Below, one piece after another: positions 1-10,149 of a stretch of 64,000 nucleotides of DNA. The notes below the pieces were generated by a model that saw only the letters and a program-made list of their open reading frames with translations, did not search any database and was not told where the DNA came from. Source of the stretch: Trichocoleus desertorum ATA4-8-CV12 (GTDB lineage Bacteria > Cyanobacteriota > Cyanobacteriia > FACHB-46); NCBI GenBank assembly GCA_019358975.1, contig JAHHIL010000002.1:248001-312000 (forward strand), read 5' to 3'. The stretch's first letter is position 1. Each line of letters begins with the position of its first letter. A program made the translations under genes and the position numbers.

Positions 1-93
1 AATGTGCCCCTGAAAAAATTCCCCTGGACTGCGAACATCTAGAATCAGGCCAGGACAATGCAAAAACTCAGCAACATCAACGATTTGGGGCAT
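1..93 (-). CDS. mnmH: tRNA 2-selenouridine synthase, N-terminal fragment
   Basis: Only the first 31 codons are inside the window; the gene runs off the left edge. The minus strand opens with ATG at 93 and encodes MPQIVDVAEFL followed by the rhodanese-type segment LDVRSPGEFFQGHI, which is the start of the MnmH/SelU (YbbB) family. These enzymes replace sulfur by selenium in 2-thiouridine at the tRNA wobble position, using selenophosphate. The gene lies 25 bases downstream of selD on the same strand, so donor synthesis and use are probably co-transcribed. No strong Shine-Dalgarno is visible. A stand-alone rhodanese is the alternative, but the SelD context argues for MnmH. Confidence 0.75.
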   Translation of the reverse strand, partial: MPQIVDVAEFLHCPGLILDVRSPGEFFQGHI

Positions 94-118
94 GAATCAA
101 ACCAAACAGCAAGCAACC

Positions 119-2425
119 CTACAGTTCGATCGTAATCGGCTCAGGGGATGAAGGGGAGGGGAGAACGCCGCCAATCGCCCGACTTCGCTGATAACCCAAT
201 GACTGGAGAGCGCTAATACAATCGCTAGCTTGTTCTGCTGGCACGGTGGCAAGCAGTCCACCTGAAGTTTGGGGATCAAATAACAAAGCGGCTTCTGGGC
301 GATCGCTAACTTTAGACCAATTTTGTACTTTTAACGCGGCCCGTAAGTTTTGGGGTTGCAGAGAACTGACAATGCCTTGTTCTACAACCGTTCTGGCTCC
401 TGTCAACAACGGGATCGCTTCCAGCTTTAGTTCCACCGCGACTTGGGAGGCTTGAGTCATCTCAGCTAAGTGCCCTAATAGCCCAAACCCTGTGATGTCT
501 GTGCAAGCGCTGGCTTGGTGCTGGATCAGACACTCAGCCGCTGCTTGATTTGACTGCAACATTGACTCGACAGCGGCATCAATCCAACGACCTTTAGCTT
601 GGCGCTGCATGTCTGCTGCAAACAAGGCTCCCGTCCCTAATGCTTTCGTCAGAATCAGAACTTGTCCGGGCTGCATTCCCGTTTTTCGCAAAAGGCGATC
701 GCGCTCAGCCAAACCGTTGCATGATAGGCCAAAAGCCAGTTCTGCCCCTTCTGTGGTGTGGCCGCCAATTAGAGCTGCGCCTGCCTGATGCAAAGCCTTG
801 AGCGCTCCAGATAGCAATTGGTAGAGTGTTTCCTCCACCTTGGCCTCAAAGGCGTAGGGAACTGTCGCGATCGCTAAAGCACTTTGCGGATTGGCTCCCA
901 TCGCAAAAATATCGCTGAGGCAATGATTGGCGCTGATTTGACCAAACACAAACGGGTCGTTGATTAAGGAACGGAAATAGTCGATGGTTTGTACCAAAAC
1001 GCGATCGGCAGGTATTTGCAAGACGGCAGCATCATCTGGAGCATCTAAGCCAATGAGAATATCGGAGCGATCGCTGGGCTGGGGATATTCCTGTTGCACC
1101 CGCTGAAGGACTCGCTCTAAAACGCTGCTACCCACTTTGGCCCCACAGCCACCACATCGCATGAGATTCTGGATTTTACTATTAGGTTCTGGCTGTAACT
1201 GATCGGCGGCACGAGCTAATACTGGTTGCTGCGTCATCTCTGGCAACCGACTGAAGCGCTCCATAAACCGCCGATCAATTCCATCTTTGAGCTGCCAAAG
1301 TATAGAAGACTGCCAACCGAACGATCCCCAGGAGGCGATCGCTGCATTGTGCAGATTCGAGTCAGAATCCTCACTGGTGCCAATCAAGCTGAGATAACGC
1401 TTCTGGGGAATGTAGAGCTTGGGCTGCTGGCCTGATAAGGTTCGGCGCAAATTCTCAAACAGGGGCTTGCCTTGACGCACTGCAAACACCCCTGCTTTGG
1501 GTCGAGGATGGTTTTTGATGGTGGCGATGTCACCTGCCGCAAATACAAAGGGATGAGAGAGCGATCGCAGATTTTCATCCACTCCAATAAAGCCTTGAGC
1601 ATCGGTGGCTAAGCCAGATGCTTTTACCCAGTTTGGTGCCGCAGCCTGCGTAACCCAAAAAGTATGGTCACAAGCCACTGTTAACCCCGATTCGCACTTG
1701 ACTTGATGCGCCTGTACTTCAGTGACCATTTCTCCTAGGTGGAGGTGAATGCCTCGCTGAGTCAGGATTTTGTGGAAGCGATCGCCCACCCAACGGCTAT
1801 ATCCTGGCATCAAGACGGTTCCACGCTGAAATAGATGGAGGGTTAGATTTTCTGTAGCTTGTTGCGATCGCCTCAAAACTTTGTGCAAATGCCGTTGGAC
1901 TGCTAGCGACAGTTCCACGCCACCCGCACCACCTCCAATAATTCCTATGCAGATTGGCTGGTCGGGCTTTTGAACCACCTGTTCAATCAGCTGATCCCAA
2001 TGTTCTAGAAAGCGGCGAATCGGTTTGACGGGGATACTCGACTCTACAGCGCTGGCAATGTCTGGAACCGTTGGGGTGCTGCCGATATCAATAGAAACGA
2101 CATCAAAAGCCACAGGCGGACGATGGGCACAAATCACTCGCTTGTTTGGTAAGTCCAAGCCCACCACGCGATCGAGATACAGTTGCGCTTGGGCAAATTG
2201 GGCCAGAGGTCGCAGGTCAATATGGCATTCATCGTGGCTATAAAAACCCGCCACATGTCCAGGGAGCATCCCGGAGTAAGGGGTGTCTGAGGCTTCGGTC
2301 AGGAGCGTAATTCGCACTCCAGAGAGGGGTTTCATGCCAAACATGCGCAAGGCGATCGCATGGCTATGCCCACCCCCTACCAGCACCAAGTCTTTGACGA
2401 TCGGCTCAAAGGCTGGATTCATCAT
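119..2425 (-). CDS. selD: FAD-dependent oxidoreductase fused to selenide, water dikinase
   Basis: This 768-residue protein has two parts. Residues 1 to about 400 form a pyridine-nucleotide-disulfide-type flavoprotein, with a dinucleotide motif VGGGHSH at 16-22, a second one IIGGGAGG at 162-169 and FAAGD at 295-299. Residues from about 418 are selenide, water dikinase with the catalytic segment CGGCGAK at 424-430 and a later IGGHTTEG motif. SelD makes selenophosphate from selenide and ATP. The fusion is a known cyanobacterial form (N-terminal-to-SelD family). The substrate of the flavoprotein half is not known; it may supply reduced selenium, which is inference. The 5' end overlaps the yidD stop by 20 bases and the gene is followed by mnmH, so a yidD-selD-mnmH operon is likely. 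The protein opens with two Met codons; the second (2422) is an alternative start. Confidence 0.93.
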   Translation of the reverse strand: MMNPAFEPIVKDLVLVGGGHSHAIALRMFGMKPLSGVRITLLTEASDTPYSGMLPGHVAGFYSHDECHIDLRPLAQFAQAQLYLDRVVGLDLPNKRVICAHRPPVAFDVVSIDIGSTPTVPDIASAVESSIPVKPIRRFLEHWDQLIEQVVQKPDQPICIGIIGGGAGGVELSLAVQRHLHKVLRRSQQATENLTLHLFQRGTVLMPGYSRWVGDRFHKILTQRGIHLHLGEMVTEVQAHQVKCESGLTVACDHTFWVTQAAAPNWVKASGLATDAQGFIGVDENLRSLSHPFVFAAGDIATIKNHPRPKAGVFAVRQGKPLFENLRRTLSGQQPKLYIPQKRYLSLIGTSEDSDSNLHNAAIASWGSFGWQSSILWQLKDGIDRRFMERFSRLPEMTQQPVLARAADQLQPEPNSKIQNLMRCGGCGAKVGSSVLERVLQRVQQEYPQPSDRSDILIGLDAPDDAAVLQIPADRVLVQTIDYFRSLINDPFVFGQISANHCLSDIFAMGANPQSALAIATVPYAFEAKVEETLYQLLSGALKALHQAGAALIGGHTTEGAELAFGLSCNGLAERDRLLRKTGMQPGQVLILTKALGTGALFAADMQRQAKGRWIDAAVESMLQSNQAAAECLIQHQASACTDITGFGLLGHLAEMTQASQVAVELKLEAIPLLTGARTVVEQGIVSSLQPQNLRAALKVQNWSKVSDRPEAALLFDPQTSGGLLATVPAEQASDCISALQSLGYQRSRAIGGVLPSPSSPEPITIEL

Positions 2426-2660
2426 CAGTCTCAGGCTTTACGGGAGGGACAGGATCATAACCACCGGGATGGAAAGGGTGACAGCGAGCAATTCGGCGCA
2501 GCGCCAGCCAACTTCCCCGCCTAGGACCAAACCGCTCTACTGCTTCTAAGGCATATTGGGAGCAAGTCGGGTGAAAACGGCAAGCAGGTAGCAACAGCGG
2601 CGAAACTAAAATCTGATAACCTCGAATCGATCCAATCACTAAGCGCTTCATATCTTCCAT
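2406..2660 (-). CDS. yidD: Membrane protein insertion efficiency factor YidD
   Basis: An 84-residue protein with the YidD signature: an N-terminal segment [21 protein letters not shown] followed by SQYALEA, and a C-terminal HPGGYDPVP. YidD assists YidC-dependent insertion of proteins into the inner membrane. The family is usually 70-90 residues, so the length is normal. A second ATG three codons in (2651) is an equally plausible start. The gene precedes and overlaps selD. In many bacteria it sits beside rnpA and yidC; here it is away from them. Confidence 0.9.
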   Translation of the reverse strand: MEDMKRLVIGSIRGYQILVSPLLLPACRFHPTCSQYALEAVERFGPRRGSWLALRRIARCHPFHPGGYDPVPPVKPETDDESSL

Positions 2661-2760
2661 TTTAGGCCGCTTGTCCCTGCCCGTATTCGTTCCCTTCTCG
2701 CCCTAGATGGTTGAACAGAGAACAGCTTCAGATTAATTTGCTTTAGCCTCTTTTAAGTTT

Positions 2761-2787
2761 TTGACACAAGGTTTATACTGTTATCTT
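2761..2787 (+). promoter_or_regulatory. Putative promoter of rpsD
   Basis: A perfect TTGACA at 2761-2766 is followed after 15 bases by TATCTT at 2782-2787, which is a partial -10 match with a short spacer. It lies 29 bases before the rpsD ATG, with GAGG at 2805-2808 as ribosome-binding site. The -35 box is convincing; the -10 assignment is weak. Confidence 0.4.
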
Positions 2788-2815
2788 TGGGTAAGTTTTA
2801 GTTTGAGGAAGCTAC

Positions 2816-3424
2816 ATGTCGCGATATAGAGGCGCTCGCCTCAGAGTTGTGCGTCGTTTGGGTGACCTACCTGGCTTGACTCGGAAGTCTCCCAGAAAGG
2901 CATATCCACCTGGACAGCACGGTCAAGAACGCAAGAAGAAATCTGAATACGGTGTCCGTCTAGAAGAGAAGCAAAAGCTGCGCTTCAACTACGGTATCAC
3001 CGAGAGACAGCTGCTTCGCTACGTGCGGAAAGCTCGTCGGGCTGCGGGTTCTACTGGACAAACCCTGTTGCAGTTGCTAGAAATGCGCTTGGACAATACC
3101 GTTTTTCGTCTCGGTATGGCTCCTACGATTCCTGCTGCACGTCAGTTGGTCAACCACGGTCACATCACTGTGAATGGTCGTCCCGTAGATATCGCTAGCT
3201 ACCAGTGCCGTCCCGGCGAAGTCATTGGTGTTAGAGACCGCGATCGCTCTCGTCAGTTGATTGAACAAAATCTACAGTATCCTGGCCTCGCTCACCTGCC
3301 TAGCCACTTGGAGTTCGATAAAGGCAAACTCACTGGCAAGGTGAATGGTGTGATTGAGCGGGAATGGATCGCACTCCAAGTCAACGAACTGCTTGTGGTT
3401 GAGTACTACTCTCGCCAAGCTTAA
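2816..3424 (+). CDS. rpsD: 30S ribosomal protein S4
   Basis: A 202-residue protein that begins [16 protein letters not shown] and contains the S4 RNA-binding domain at about 90-150 ([32 protein letters not shown]). It is the normal length for bacterial S4, which nucleates 30S assembly on 16S rRNA. In this organism it stands alone with its own upstream promoter-like sequence and a downstream terminator, as is usual in cyanobacteria, instead of sitting in the alpha operon. The ATG at 2816 is preceded by GAGG with 7 bases of spacing. Confidence 0.98.
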   Translation: MSRYRGARLRVVRRLGDLPGLTRKSPRKAYPPGQHGQERKKKSEYGVRLEEKQKLRFNYGITERQLLRYVRKARRAAGSTGQTLLQLLEMRLDNTVFRLGMAPTIPAARQLVNHGHITVNGRPVDIASYQCRPGEVIGVRDRDRSRQLIEQNLQYPGLAHLPSHLEFDKGKLTGKVNGVIEREWIALQVNELLVVEYYSRQA

Positions 3425-3483
3425 TCGTTCAGAACTCTTTTCAGCATTCTTGTGTTACCGCGGCATTGAAATATTTGATCAGT

Positions 3484-3520
3484 AGCTCCCGAACCGTCAT
3501 TTGGGAGCTTTTGATTTTTT
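3484..3520 (+). terminator. Rho-independent terminator of rpsD
   Basis: A perfect 7-base-pair stem, AGCTCCC at 3484-3490 and GGGAGCT at 3503-3509, is followed by a T-rich tail that ends in six T residues. It lies 60 bases after the rpsD stop and just before the 3' end of the convergent moaA. Confidence 0.8.
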
Positions 3521-3537
3521 AAGCCTTAGTTTTTGGA

Positions 3538-4527
3538 TTAACCGCCAATTTGAGACATCGTGCGACTATAAGCACCCGACTGAGTTCCAGAGTCACGTTG
3601 CTTAAAGTTAACTTCAGGTTTGAGCTGCAAGAGTTTCCTGACTTGGGCGCGTAACTGAGCGGTAGGGACGCCAGAGCGCAAAGCAGTTTTTAAGTCAACT
3701 TGCTCATCTTCGTTTAGCAGGCAGGGGCGGAGCCAACCGTCGGCAGAGAGTCGCATGCGATTGCAGCGATCGCAAAAACACTCGGACATTTGGCTAATAA
3801 AGCCTAGAGTTCCTTTCGCACCCGGAATACGGAATACATCAGCAGGGCCATTGCCTCGCACTTCGCCTTCTGTCAGACCCCAGCGATCACGAATCTGCTG
3901 TCTTAGTTCCTCTGAGGAAATCCACCCGCGATCGCCAAACAGAGAAGCATTACCGATCGGCATAAATTCAATAAACCGGATGTGCCACTCGCGATCGAGA
4001 CTCAAAGCCGCCAAGTCTAAAATTTCTTGGTCATTCACGCCTGGAATCACCACAACATTCAGCTTCAGCGGATTAAACCCAACTCGATGAGCCGTTTGGA
4101 TACCGTCCCAAACTTGCTGCCAGCGCGATCGCCCCCGATGACCAATAATCTTGTCGAAGGTTTCTGGCTCTAGAGAATCCAAACTAATATTGATTCGTCG
4201 CAAACCCGCATCGTAAAGCTCCTGCGCTAGGTCTGCCAACAAGAAACCATTGGTGGTCATGGACAGATCTTGCGTTTCCGGTAAAGCTGCGATCGCCCTG
4301 ACAATATCCACCACCCCTGGACGAATCAAAGGTTCGCCTCCGGTCAAGCGAAACCGAGTAAACCCGACTGGCACAAACACTTCATTGATTAAAGTGAGCA
4401 ACTCAGCATGAGTGAGCAAGTTCTGCTGAAGGGCGTACTCTAGGTCTGTTCCCTCCGGCATGCAGTATAGGCACCGGAAGTTGCAGCGATCGATCAAGCT
4501 GATGCGAAGATAATCTACCTGATTCAT
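3538..4527 (-). CDS. moaA: GTP 3',8-cyclase (molybdenum cofactor biosynthesis)
   Basis: This 329-residue radical-SAM enzyme has the first cluster motif at C15, C19 and C22 (CNFRCLYC), the GGEPL motif, and the C-terminal second cluster ligands in [20 protein letters not shown]. It ends in a Gly-Gly tail, which is needed for activity in the family. MoaA converts GTP to 3',8-cyclo-7,8-dihydro-GTP, the first committed intermediate of molybdopterin, which cyanobacteria need for nitrate reductase. It appears monocistronic: no other moa gene is near. It is convergent with rpsD across the terminator. Confidence 0.97.
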   Translation of the reverse strand: MNQVDYLRISLIDRCNFRCLYCMPEGTDLEYALQQNLLTHAELLTLINEVFVPVGFTRFRLTGGEPLIRPGVVDIVRAIAALPETQDLSMTTNGFLLADLAQELYDAGLRRINISLDSLEPETFDKIIGHRGRSRWQQVWDGIQTAHRVGFNPLKLNVVVIPGVNDQEILDLAALSLDREWHIRFIEFMPIGNASLFGDRGWISSEELRQQIRDRWGLTEGEVRGNGPADVFRIPGAKGTLGFISQMSECFCDRCNRMRLSADGWLRPCLLNEDEQVDLKTALRSGVPTAQLRAQVRKLLQLKPEVNFKQRDSGTQSGAYSRTMSQIGG

Positions 4528-4587
4528 CTACAACTGTTATCCCCAGACAACCTATTCTGTTGAGTCAGGAACAGGTAATGGATGTCT

Positions 4588-6120
4588 TTATTGTGCCTGA
4601 TCTGGGAAGTTCGTGGCTTCTACTGCTAAGGCTTGTGGCTTGAGGAGCAAGGGCGATCGCTTTGGTATTCTCAAGGCGTTACTCAAACTCTGCGCCAGAG
4701 CTTGCACCGCTTGGCGAACTGAGCGTGGACGTTGCTCCCGGACAAACAGCAAAGGCAAAATTGCCACTAAGCGAATGACGCTAGAGAGGGCAAACAGTCC
4801 CAAGATGCCACCAGAGTTGGTGAACTCAATCAGAAATCCTCCTGCCGTTGTTCCCAAAGCTCCGCTGACTCCTGCTACAGCTCCGGCGATCGCAAAGTAA
4901 GTAGCCTGATGCTGGACAGGTGCAACTCCTAGCTGAATATTATTGATGCAAAGGTCGATCGCGGCCCAAGTACCCCCCGCCAAAATATGCAGCAGTGGAA
5001 ACCAAACAAGGAGTGAAGTTAAATCCGCCCCTGTCCCCAGCCACAGCAAGGGAGTAACCGCGACCAAAATGCCCACTAAAACAAGAATGGGGCGATTCCC
5101 AATGCGATCGGCTAACTTACCCCATAGCACCAACATGAGCAAGTTAGCTCCCGCTCCCAGGCTCGTATAAGTAGTCACCCAATTAACATCTAAGGACAGA
5201 GTATCCAACAGATAGATGTTAAAAAACGGAGCGCTTAAGTTGACTGAGAAACCCCACAAGGCAAAGTAGAGCAAGAACATCAAGAAGTTTCTGTCTTGCC
5301 AAAAGCTTCTACTCTTAGAAGGCTCTGCTGCAACTGCATCCAAATCAGCAGATTTTTCGAGCGATGACTCAGTGTGCTCCTGCTGCTGCGCTTGAGGATT
5401 GACATCCACCATCCAGTACTGAAACCCGATGCTAACCAGCCCGACAATCACGCCCAAAAATAGCAACACTCCATATCCTTGGATGCTACCTCCTGGCCAA
5501 GCCGTCACCGCCAGTCCCACCAAAGGAACGCTGAGTAAGTTGGTCAAGCTAATGGCACTGTTGCGAATGCCAAAATAGCGACCGCGTAATTGCCGAGGCA
5601 CTAGAGATGCCACCCAACTGAACCACGAGGCTCCCCCTAAAGCTCCTAAGAAATGGGTCAGCACGACGATCGCCAAAGCCCATTGCACTAAAAGATGCGG
5701 GTGAGTTGGCTGAAAGCTCGCAACTCCAATTCCCAGAACCAGAATTAGCCAGAGCAACCTAGCTGGAGCATAAATCCACAAACCATACCGGTGGCGACTT
5801 GTGGTGCGGTTAGCTAGATAAGCTCCCAAAGGTTGTAGTAGGTTGGCCAGCAGCGGAATTGAAGCTAGCATCCCTAGTTCTACAGGGCTGGCATTCAGCT
5901 CTACTAAGAAGTTACTGAGTAAAACGCCACCCGCCACATTAGAGAAGATGGTCGCAAACACACCATCTAGGGTAGAGGCTCTAAGGCTGTTCCGAATTGC
6001 TTGCTTAGAGGGTTTACGGGGGGCCGATATAGGTGCGGGGTCAGCAACCGGATCTACAATCCCAGACACAGGGATAGCTGCCACCTCAACAGTTGTCAAA
6101 TCGACTGCTTGTCTCAGCAT
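4588..6120 (-). CDS. MFS transporter, substrate unknown
   Basis: A 510-residue polytopic membrane protein with about 12 hydrophobic segments, a 50-residue polar N-terminal extension and a charged central loop at about 225-255 (QAQQQEHTESSLEKS) typical of the gap between the two six-helix halves of major facilitator transporters. A motif-A-like segment, GKLADRIGNRP, occurs after the loop, in the second half. The family exports or imports small molecules by proton coupling, but nothing here fixes a substrate. It lies 60 bases downstream of moaA's start on the same strand with no shared function evident. The ATG at 6120 has no clear ribosome-binding site, so a start further in is possible. Confidence 0.8.
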   Translation of the reverse strand: MLRQAVDLTTVEVAAIPVSGIVDPVADPAPISAPRKPSKQAIRNSLRASTLDGVFATIFSNVAGGVLLSNFLVELNASPVELGMLASIPLLANLLQPLGAYLANRTTSRHRYGLWIYAPARLLWLILVLGIGVASFQPTHPHLLVQWALAIVVLTHFLGALGGASWFSWVASLVPRQLRGRYFGIRNSAISLTNLLSVPLVGLAVTAWPGGSIQGYGVLLFLGVIVGLVSIGFQYWMVDVNPQAQQQEHTESSLEKSADLDAVAAEPSKSRSFWQDRNFLMFLLYFALWGFSVNLSAPFFNIYLLDTLSLDVNWVTTYTSLGAGANLLMLVLWGKLADRIGNRPILVLVGILVAVTPLLWLGTGADLTSLLVWFPLLHILAGGTWAAIDLCINNIQLGVAPVQHQATYFAIAGAVAGVSGALGTTAGGFLIEFTNSGGILGLFALSSVIRLVAILPLLFVREQRPRSVRQAVQALAQSLSNALRIPKRSPLLLKPQALAVEATNFPDQAQ

Positions 6121-6316
6121 GCGGGAGCTAGAAATCTTAATTGTTAAATATTTTTACTAAGTTAGTGACCTGCACACCATCAGCCTGAGGGTGAGGCTAC
6201 ATAATTCTTCTGAGCATATCTTGAGGACTCAATCCTAGACACCACCCAACCGAAAGATATATTCCTCAACCTATTGCAACCCATTGCAACAATCGTCTGC
6301 TGTAATAATCGTCTGC

Positions 6317-6859
6317 TTAAGCAGTCTGCTGAGTTCGCATTTCAATGTCTGTATTGCCAGCGGCGTAGCTCACGGGTCTAGAGGGCACTACGTGGGTCGC
6401 ATGTTGAGTCAAATGCTGGGCCGACGTTTGAGCTGCTGCCTGCTTGCGAGCCCAGCTGTGGGTTCGCAAAAATGTTTCAAACTCTTGCTTGCAGAGGTCA
6501 CTCCAAGACCCTAAAGTCACAGCTCGCTGACGTCCCCTCTCTGTTTCCAAGGCTAGCCGAGTCTTCATACTCATTGAACAAATCGAGAGTGATTTGTTCA
6601 AGCTAGTGGCTAGCTTAATTCCTGCTAGCAGGGCGCTCACTCCTTCCTGCTCTACCGCCTCAACATGCAATAAATCCACAATCACTGCGTTCGCTGTCAC
6701 TTCTAGGGCTTGTTCTAGCTCCTGTTGAAATTTAGAACTCGTAACAGCGTTTAGGCAGCCATTGGGTTGCAGCACAATAGTATGAGGCATTGCCTCCTCT
6801 TCTACGCTGATCCCATCGAAGTTAAGAGCATTTGTAGTTGAGTTTATGACGGTTTTCAT
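6317..6859 (-). CDS. STAS-domain protein (anti-sigma factor antagonist-like)
   Basis: I chose the ATG at 6859 because GGAGACC lies 4 bases upstream; the open frame itself extends to 6994. The protein has about 180 residues. Its first part is a STAS domain (IVLQPNGCLNAVTSSKFQQELEQ, then NAVIVDLLHVEAVEQEGVSALL). STAS proteins act in partner-switching cascades with anti-sigma kinases. The position of the usual phosphorylated Ser or Thr (D-S/T-x-G) reads E-Q-E-G here, so control by phosphorylation is doubtful. The C-terminal 60 residues are Ala/Gln/Thr-rich and not recognised. No kinase or phosphatase partner is adjacent. Confidence 0.72.
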   Translation of the reverse strand: MKTVINSTTNALNFDGISVEEEAMPHTIVLQPNGCLNAVTSSKFQQELEQALEVTANAVIVDLLHVEAVEQEGVSALLAGIKLATSLNKSLSICSMSMKTRLALETERGRQRAVTLGSWSDLCKQEFETFLRTHSWARKQAAAQTSAQHLTQHATHVVPSRPVSYAAGNTDIEMRTQQTA

Positions 6860-7051
6860 TGGGGTCTCCAGGAAACGCCACAAGGAAGGCAGCATTGAGG
6901 CTGGACGTTGAAACCCCAACTGCGAGAGGCCATACTCCTCCATCTCCAATCTGAACCTAAAATTCTTATAAAGAAACTGTGATCGATCACTCACTTTTCG
7001 TGATTTTTGTCACAAAAGTAAATTCACGGAGTTGAACTGAGGATTTTTTAC

Positions 7052-8179
7052 TTGCTAGAACTACGGGCTGGATACACGCTTCCTGTCTTTGCCGCCGCTG
7101 CTGCGATCGCTGCTTTACGATGGCTACACCAAGGCCCACAAAGCATTCCTTCCGTTGACTTAGACTTAGTTGAGCCTGCTGAAACAGTCACGATTCCTAT
7201 TGCTCAGGTGGCAGGACTCACGGCTAGCTCTGCTCTAGCGATCGCCCACAGTGACCCCGGCGATAACCTAGACCTGACTCGCGATACCCCTATTTGGGCT
7301 TTAGTGGAGTGGGGCGCTGTAGATCAGCCAGAAGCAGTGGTGATTCAAGGTGGGGAAGGTGTGGGGCGACAGATTAAGGCTGAAAACCAAGAGAATCAGG
7401 CGGCGATCTATGCCTATGCTCAGCGGCTTTTGCATACTAACTTGGAGCGGCAGTTAACTCTAGGCGAAAAAATTCGAGTCACCATTATTCTGCCAGAGGG
7501 ACGAGCTTTAGCAGAGCGCACTTCTAACGCAGCCTTTGGGGTCGTAGAAGGATTATCTCTCCTCGGCACTACAGGTATTTCCCAGCCATTGAGCGCCCCT
7601 GGACAACTCGAAGCATTTCGGGAAGCGCTACACACCAAGCAATCTTACTTCGATGGCCTGGTCTTCTGCGTCGGAGAGAACGGCCTAGACTTAGCCACCC
7701 AGATGGGTATTGACCCGAATCGCTTGGTTAAAACTGCGAACTGGATCGGTCCCCTGTTGGTCGAAGCAGGTTTAGCAGGAGTACAGGCGGTTCTGTTATT
7801 TGGCTACCACGGCAAATTAATCAAGTTGGCGGGCGGCATCTTTCACACTCATCACCATGTTGCCGATGGGCGACTAGAAATCTTGACGGCTCACTGTGCC
7901 AACCTAGGGCTACCGAGCCAAACCCTACCCACCGTCTTTGCCAGTTCTACGGCTGAAGCTGCTTTAAACTACTTGAGATCGCTCGATTCCACCTCAGGCA
8001 CTACTTGGGTGCAACAGGTTTATGGCGCGATCGCCCAACAAATTGATCAACGTTGTCAAGCCTACATCTACACCCACAGCCAGCGTCCAGTCGAAGTTGG
8101 CTCTATTTTGTTCGATCGCGATCGCCAGATTTTAGTCCAAAGCGAAATCGGGCAGAAATTATTGTCGCAAGTCTGTTAA
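7052..8179 (+). CDS. cbiD: Cobalt-precorrin-5B C1-methyltransferase
   Basis: A 375-residue protein with the CbiD signatures RSGYTLP-like GYTLPVFAAAAAIAAL at the N-terminus, the segment GRALAERTSNAAFGVVEGLSLLGTTG, and LFGYHGKLIKLAGGIFHTHHH. CbiD methylates C1 of cobalt-precorrin-5B in the anaerobic (early cobalt insertion) corrin pathway. The start is TTG at 7052, with GAGG at 7039-7042 nine bases upstream; no in-frame ATG or GTG precedes the conserved N-terminus. It is divergent from the STAS gene. No cobalamin riboswitch is visible upstream, unlike cbiX at 49.5 kb. guaA follows on the same strand after 139 bases; this order is common in cyanobacteria. Confidence 0.94.
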   Translation: MLELRAGYTLPVFAAAAAIAALRWLHQGPQSIPSVDLDLVEPAETVTIPIAQVAGLTASSALAIAHSDPGDNLDLTRDTPIWALVEWGAVDQPEAVVIQGGEGVGRQIKAENQENQAAIYAYAQRLLHTNLERQLTLGEKIRVTIILPEGRALAERTSNAAFGVVEGLSLLGTTGISQPLSAPGQLEAFREALHTKQSYFDGLVFCVGENGLDLATQMGIDPNRLVKTANWIGPLLVEAGLAGVQAVLLFGYHGKLIKLAGGIFHTHHHVADGRLEILTAHCANLGLPSQTLPTVFASSTAEAALNYLRSLDSTSGTTWVQQVYGAIAQQIDQRCQAYIYTHSQRPVEVGSILFDRDRQILVQSEIGQKLLSQVC

Positions 8180-8318
8180 TCTAGCTTAAATGCGCGTACA
8201 CTTGATTTACAAAGTAAAGAAATTTTTAGAATCCGTTTTTGGCATCGCTTTCGTGCTTTAGAAAGGCCATAGCAAGGGTTTATCTCCACATCTACCCCAC
8301 CCGCATCAGGATACGTCC

Positions 8319-9926
8319 GTGACTCTACAGACTGAACCAGTGATTCAAGCTGAGGACTTAAAGCAGCTGGATCGGCAAATTATTGTCATTTTAGACTTTG
8401 GCTCTCAGTACTCAGAGCTGATTGCTCGTCGGATTCGCGAAACTCAGGTTTACTCTGAGGTGATTTCTTATCGCACCACAGCAGAACAGCTACGACAGCT
8501 CAACCCCAAAGGCATTATTCTCTCTGGTGGTCCCAGTTCTGTCTATGACCAGGGTGCTCCTCAGTGTGACCCAGAGATTTGGCAGTTAGGCATCCCAGTT
8601 TTAGGGGTCTGCTATGGCATGCAGTTGATGGTGCAACAGCTCGGTGGCGAAGTAGAGCGGGCCGATCGTGGTGAATATGGCAAAGCTGCCCTCGTGATTG
8701 ATGATCCCACCGACTTGCTGACCAATGTGGACGATGGCACAACGATGTGGATGAGTCATGGCGACTCAGTAGCCAAGTTGCCAGATGGCTTTGAGTTGCT
8801 GGCACACACAGACAATACGCCCTGTGCCGCGATCGCCCACCATGAAAAGCAGCTATATGGAGTGCAGTTTCACCCAGAAGTGGTGCATTCTCTTGGCGGC
8901 ATGGCGTTGATTCGCAACTTTGTTTATCACATCTGCCAAGCAGAACCGACTTGGACCACCGCTGCGTTCGTCGAACAGTCGATTCGAGAAATTCGGGCCA
9001 AGGTGGGAGATAAACGAGTACTGCTGGCCCTCTCTGGGGGGGTAGATTCCTCGACCTTGGCTTTCTTGATGCACCGAGCTATCGGCGATCAGCTCACCTG
9101 TATGTTTATCGACCAAGGTTTCATGCGCAAGTATGAGCCAGAACGATTGGTGAAGCTGTTTGAGGAGCAATTTCACATTAATGTTGCTTACGTCAATGCC
9201 CGCGATCGCTTCTTAGCCACCGTGCAGGGAGTGACCGATCCAGAAGAAAAACGCAAGCGGATTGGTCATGAATTTATCAGTGTGTTTGAGGAAGAATCCA
9301 AACGCCTAGGCCCCTTCGATTATTTAGCTCAAGGCACTCTCTATCCAGATGTGATTGAGTCAGCGGATACCAATGTTGATCCGAAGACAGGTGAGCGGGT
9401 TGCAGTCAAAATCAAGAGCCATCATAACGTGGGTGGCTTGCCCAAGGATCTGCGCTTCAAGCTAGTAGAACCTCTCCGCAAGCTGTTTAAAGATGAAGTT
9501 CGCAAGCTAGGCCGCTCAATTGGTTTGCCCGAAGAAATTGTCCAGCGGCATCCCTTTCCTGGCCCTGGCTTAGCGATCCGCATCGTGGGAGAAATCACTG
9601 AGGAGCGCTTAGAAATTCTCCGCGACGCCGACTTGATTGTGCGCCAAGAAATTAATCGGCGCGGTGTTTACCATGATTTTTGGCAAGCATTCGCAGTATT
9701 ATTGCCAGTTCGCAGCGTGGGTGTCATGGGCGACCAAAGAACCTATGCTTACCCTATTGTTCTGCGATTAGTTTCCAGCGAAGATGGCATGACCGCAGAT
9801 TGGTCTCGTGCTCCTTATGATCTGCTCGAAACAATTTCTAACCGGATTGTGAACGAGGTACCTGGCGTCAATCGGGTAGTTTATGACATCACCTCTAAGC
9901 CTCCTGGCACCATCGAGTGGGAATAA
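8319..9926 (+). CDS. guaA: GMP synthase (glutamine-hydrolysing)
   Basis: A 535-residue two-domain enzyme. The N-terminal class I glutamine amidotransferase has GGPSSVY, the nucleophile Cys in GVCYGMQ, and the His-Glu of VQFHPE. The C-terminal ATP-pyrophosphatase domain has the P-loop SGGVDSS, and the dimerisation domain ends in [11 protein letters not shown], the family's canonical C-terminus. It aminates XMP to GMP. The GTG at 8319 is the start; the first 20 residues are a variable extension. The family normally has 510-540 residues. Confidence 0.98.
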   Translation: MTLQTEPVIQAEDLKQLDRQIIVILDFGSQYSELIARRIRETQVYSEVISYRTTAEQLRQLNPKGIILSGGPSSVYDQGAPQCDPEIWQLGIPVLGVCYGMQLMVQQLGGEVERADRGEYGKAALVIDDPTDLLTNVDDGTTMWMSHGDSVAKLPDGFELLAHTDNTPCAAIAHHEKQLYGVQFHPEVVHSLGGMALIRNFVYHICQAEPTWTTAAFVEQSIREIRAKVGDKRVLLALSGGVDSSTLAFLMHRAIGDQLTCMFIDQGFMRKYEPERLVKLFEEQFHINVAYVNARDRFLATVQGVTDPEEKRKRIGHEFISVFEEESKRLGPFDYLAQGTLYPDVIESADTNVDPKTGERVAVKIKSHHNVGGLPKDLRFKLVEPLRKLFKDEVRKLGRSIGLPEEIVQRHPFPGPGLAIRIVGEITEERLEILRDADLIVRQEINRRGVYHDFWQAFAVLLPVRSVGVMGDQRTYAYPIVLRLVSSEDGMTADWSRAPYDLLETISNRIVNEVPGVNRVVYDITSKPPGTIEWE

Positions 9927-9978
9927 AACTGCCCTAGATTTTATGACTTCCCTGATCTCGACATCGAGGTGAATAGAT

Positions 9979-10008
9979 AGCTGATTTTTCTCATTCAGCT
10001 TTGTTTTA
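9979..10008 (+). terminator. Possible terminator of guaA
   Basis: AGCTGA at 9979-9984 pairs with TCAGCT at 9995-10000, followed by TTGTTTTA. The stem is short (6 base pairs) and the tail is interrupted by one G, so this is tentative. Confidence 0.4.
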
Positions 10009-10099
10009 CTTTGTCGATCAATCTTGCTGATCAAGACCAATAAGTAGAGTGCTGCTATTAGAGAAATAAATGGCAGCACTGTAACTCTTATGAATTTTT

Positions 10100-10149
10100 T
10101 GTGGAAAACACGGCTAAATCTGTGGAAAAACCCCTTGATCTGTGGAAAA
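10100..10149 (+). repeat. Three phased DnaA-box-like repeats (TGTGGAAAA)
   Basis: Identical nonamers TGTGGAAAA occur at 10100-10108, 10121-10129 and 10141-10149, all in the same orientation and 21 and 20 bases apart, which is about two helical turns. The complement, TTTTCCACA, is the DnaA-box form described for cyanobacterial origins. The following ~50 bases are almost all A and T. This could be an origin element, a DnaA-titration site or a chance cluster; the local genes point towards it rather than away, which does not fit a simple origin. Confidence 0.55.

Noticed and set aside
9768-10079. Minus-strand open frame of 103 codons with a hydrophobic start
   Set aside because: Two thirds of it lies antisense to the 3' end of guaA, and its N-terminus is not recognisable as any small photosystem protein. 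It is best read as chance.
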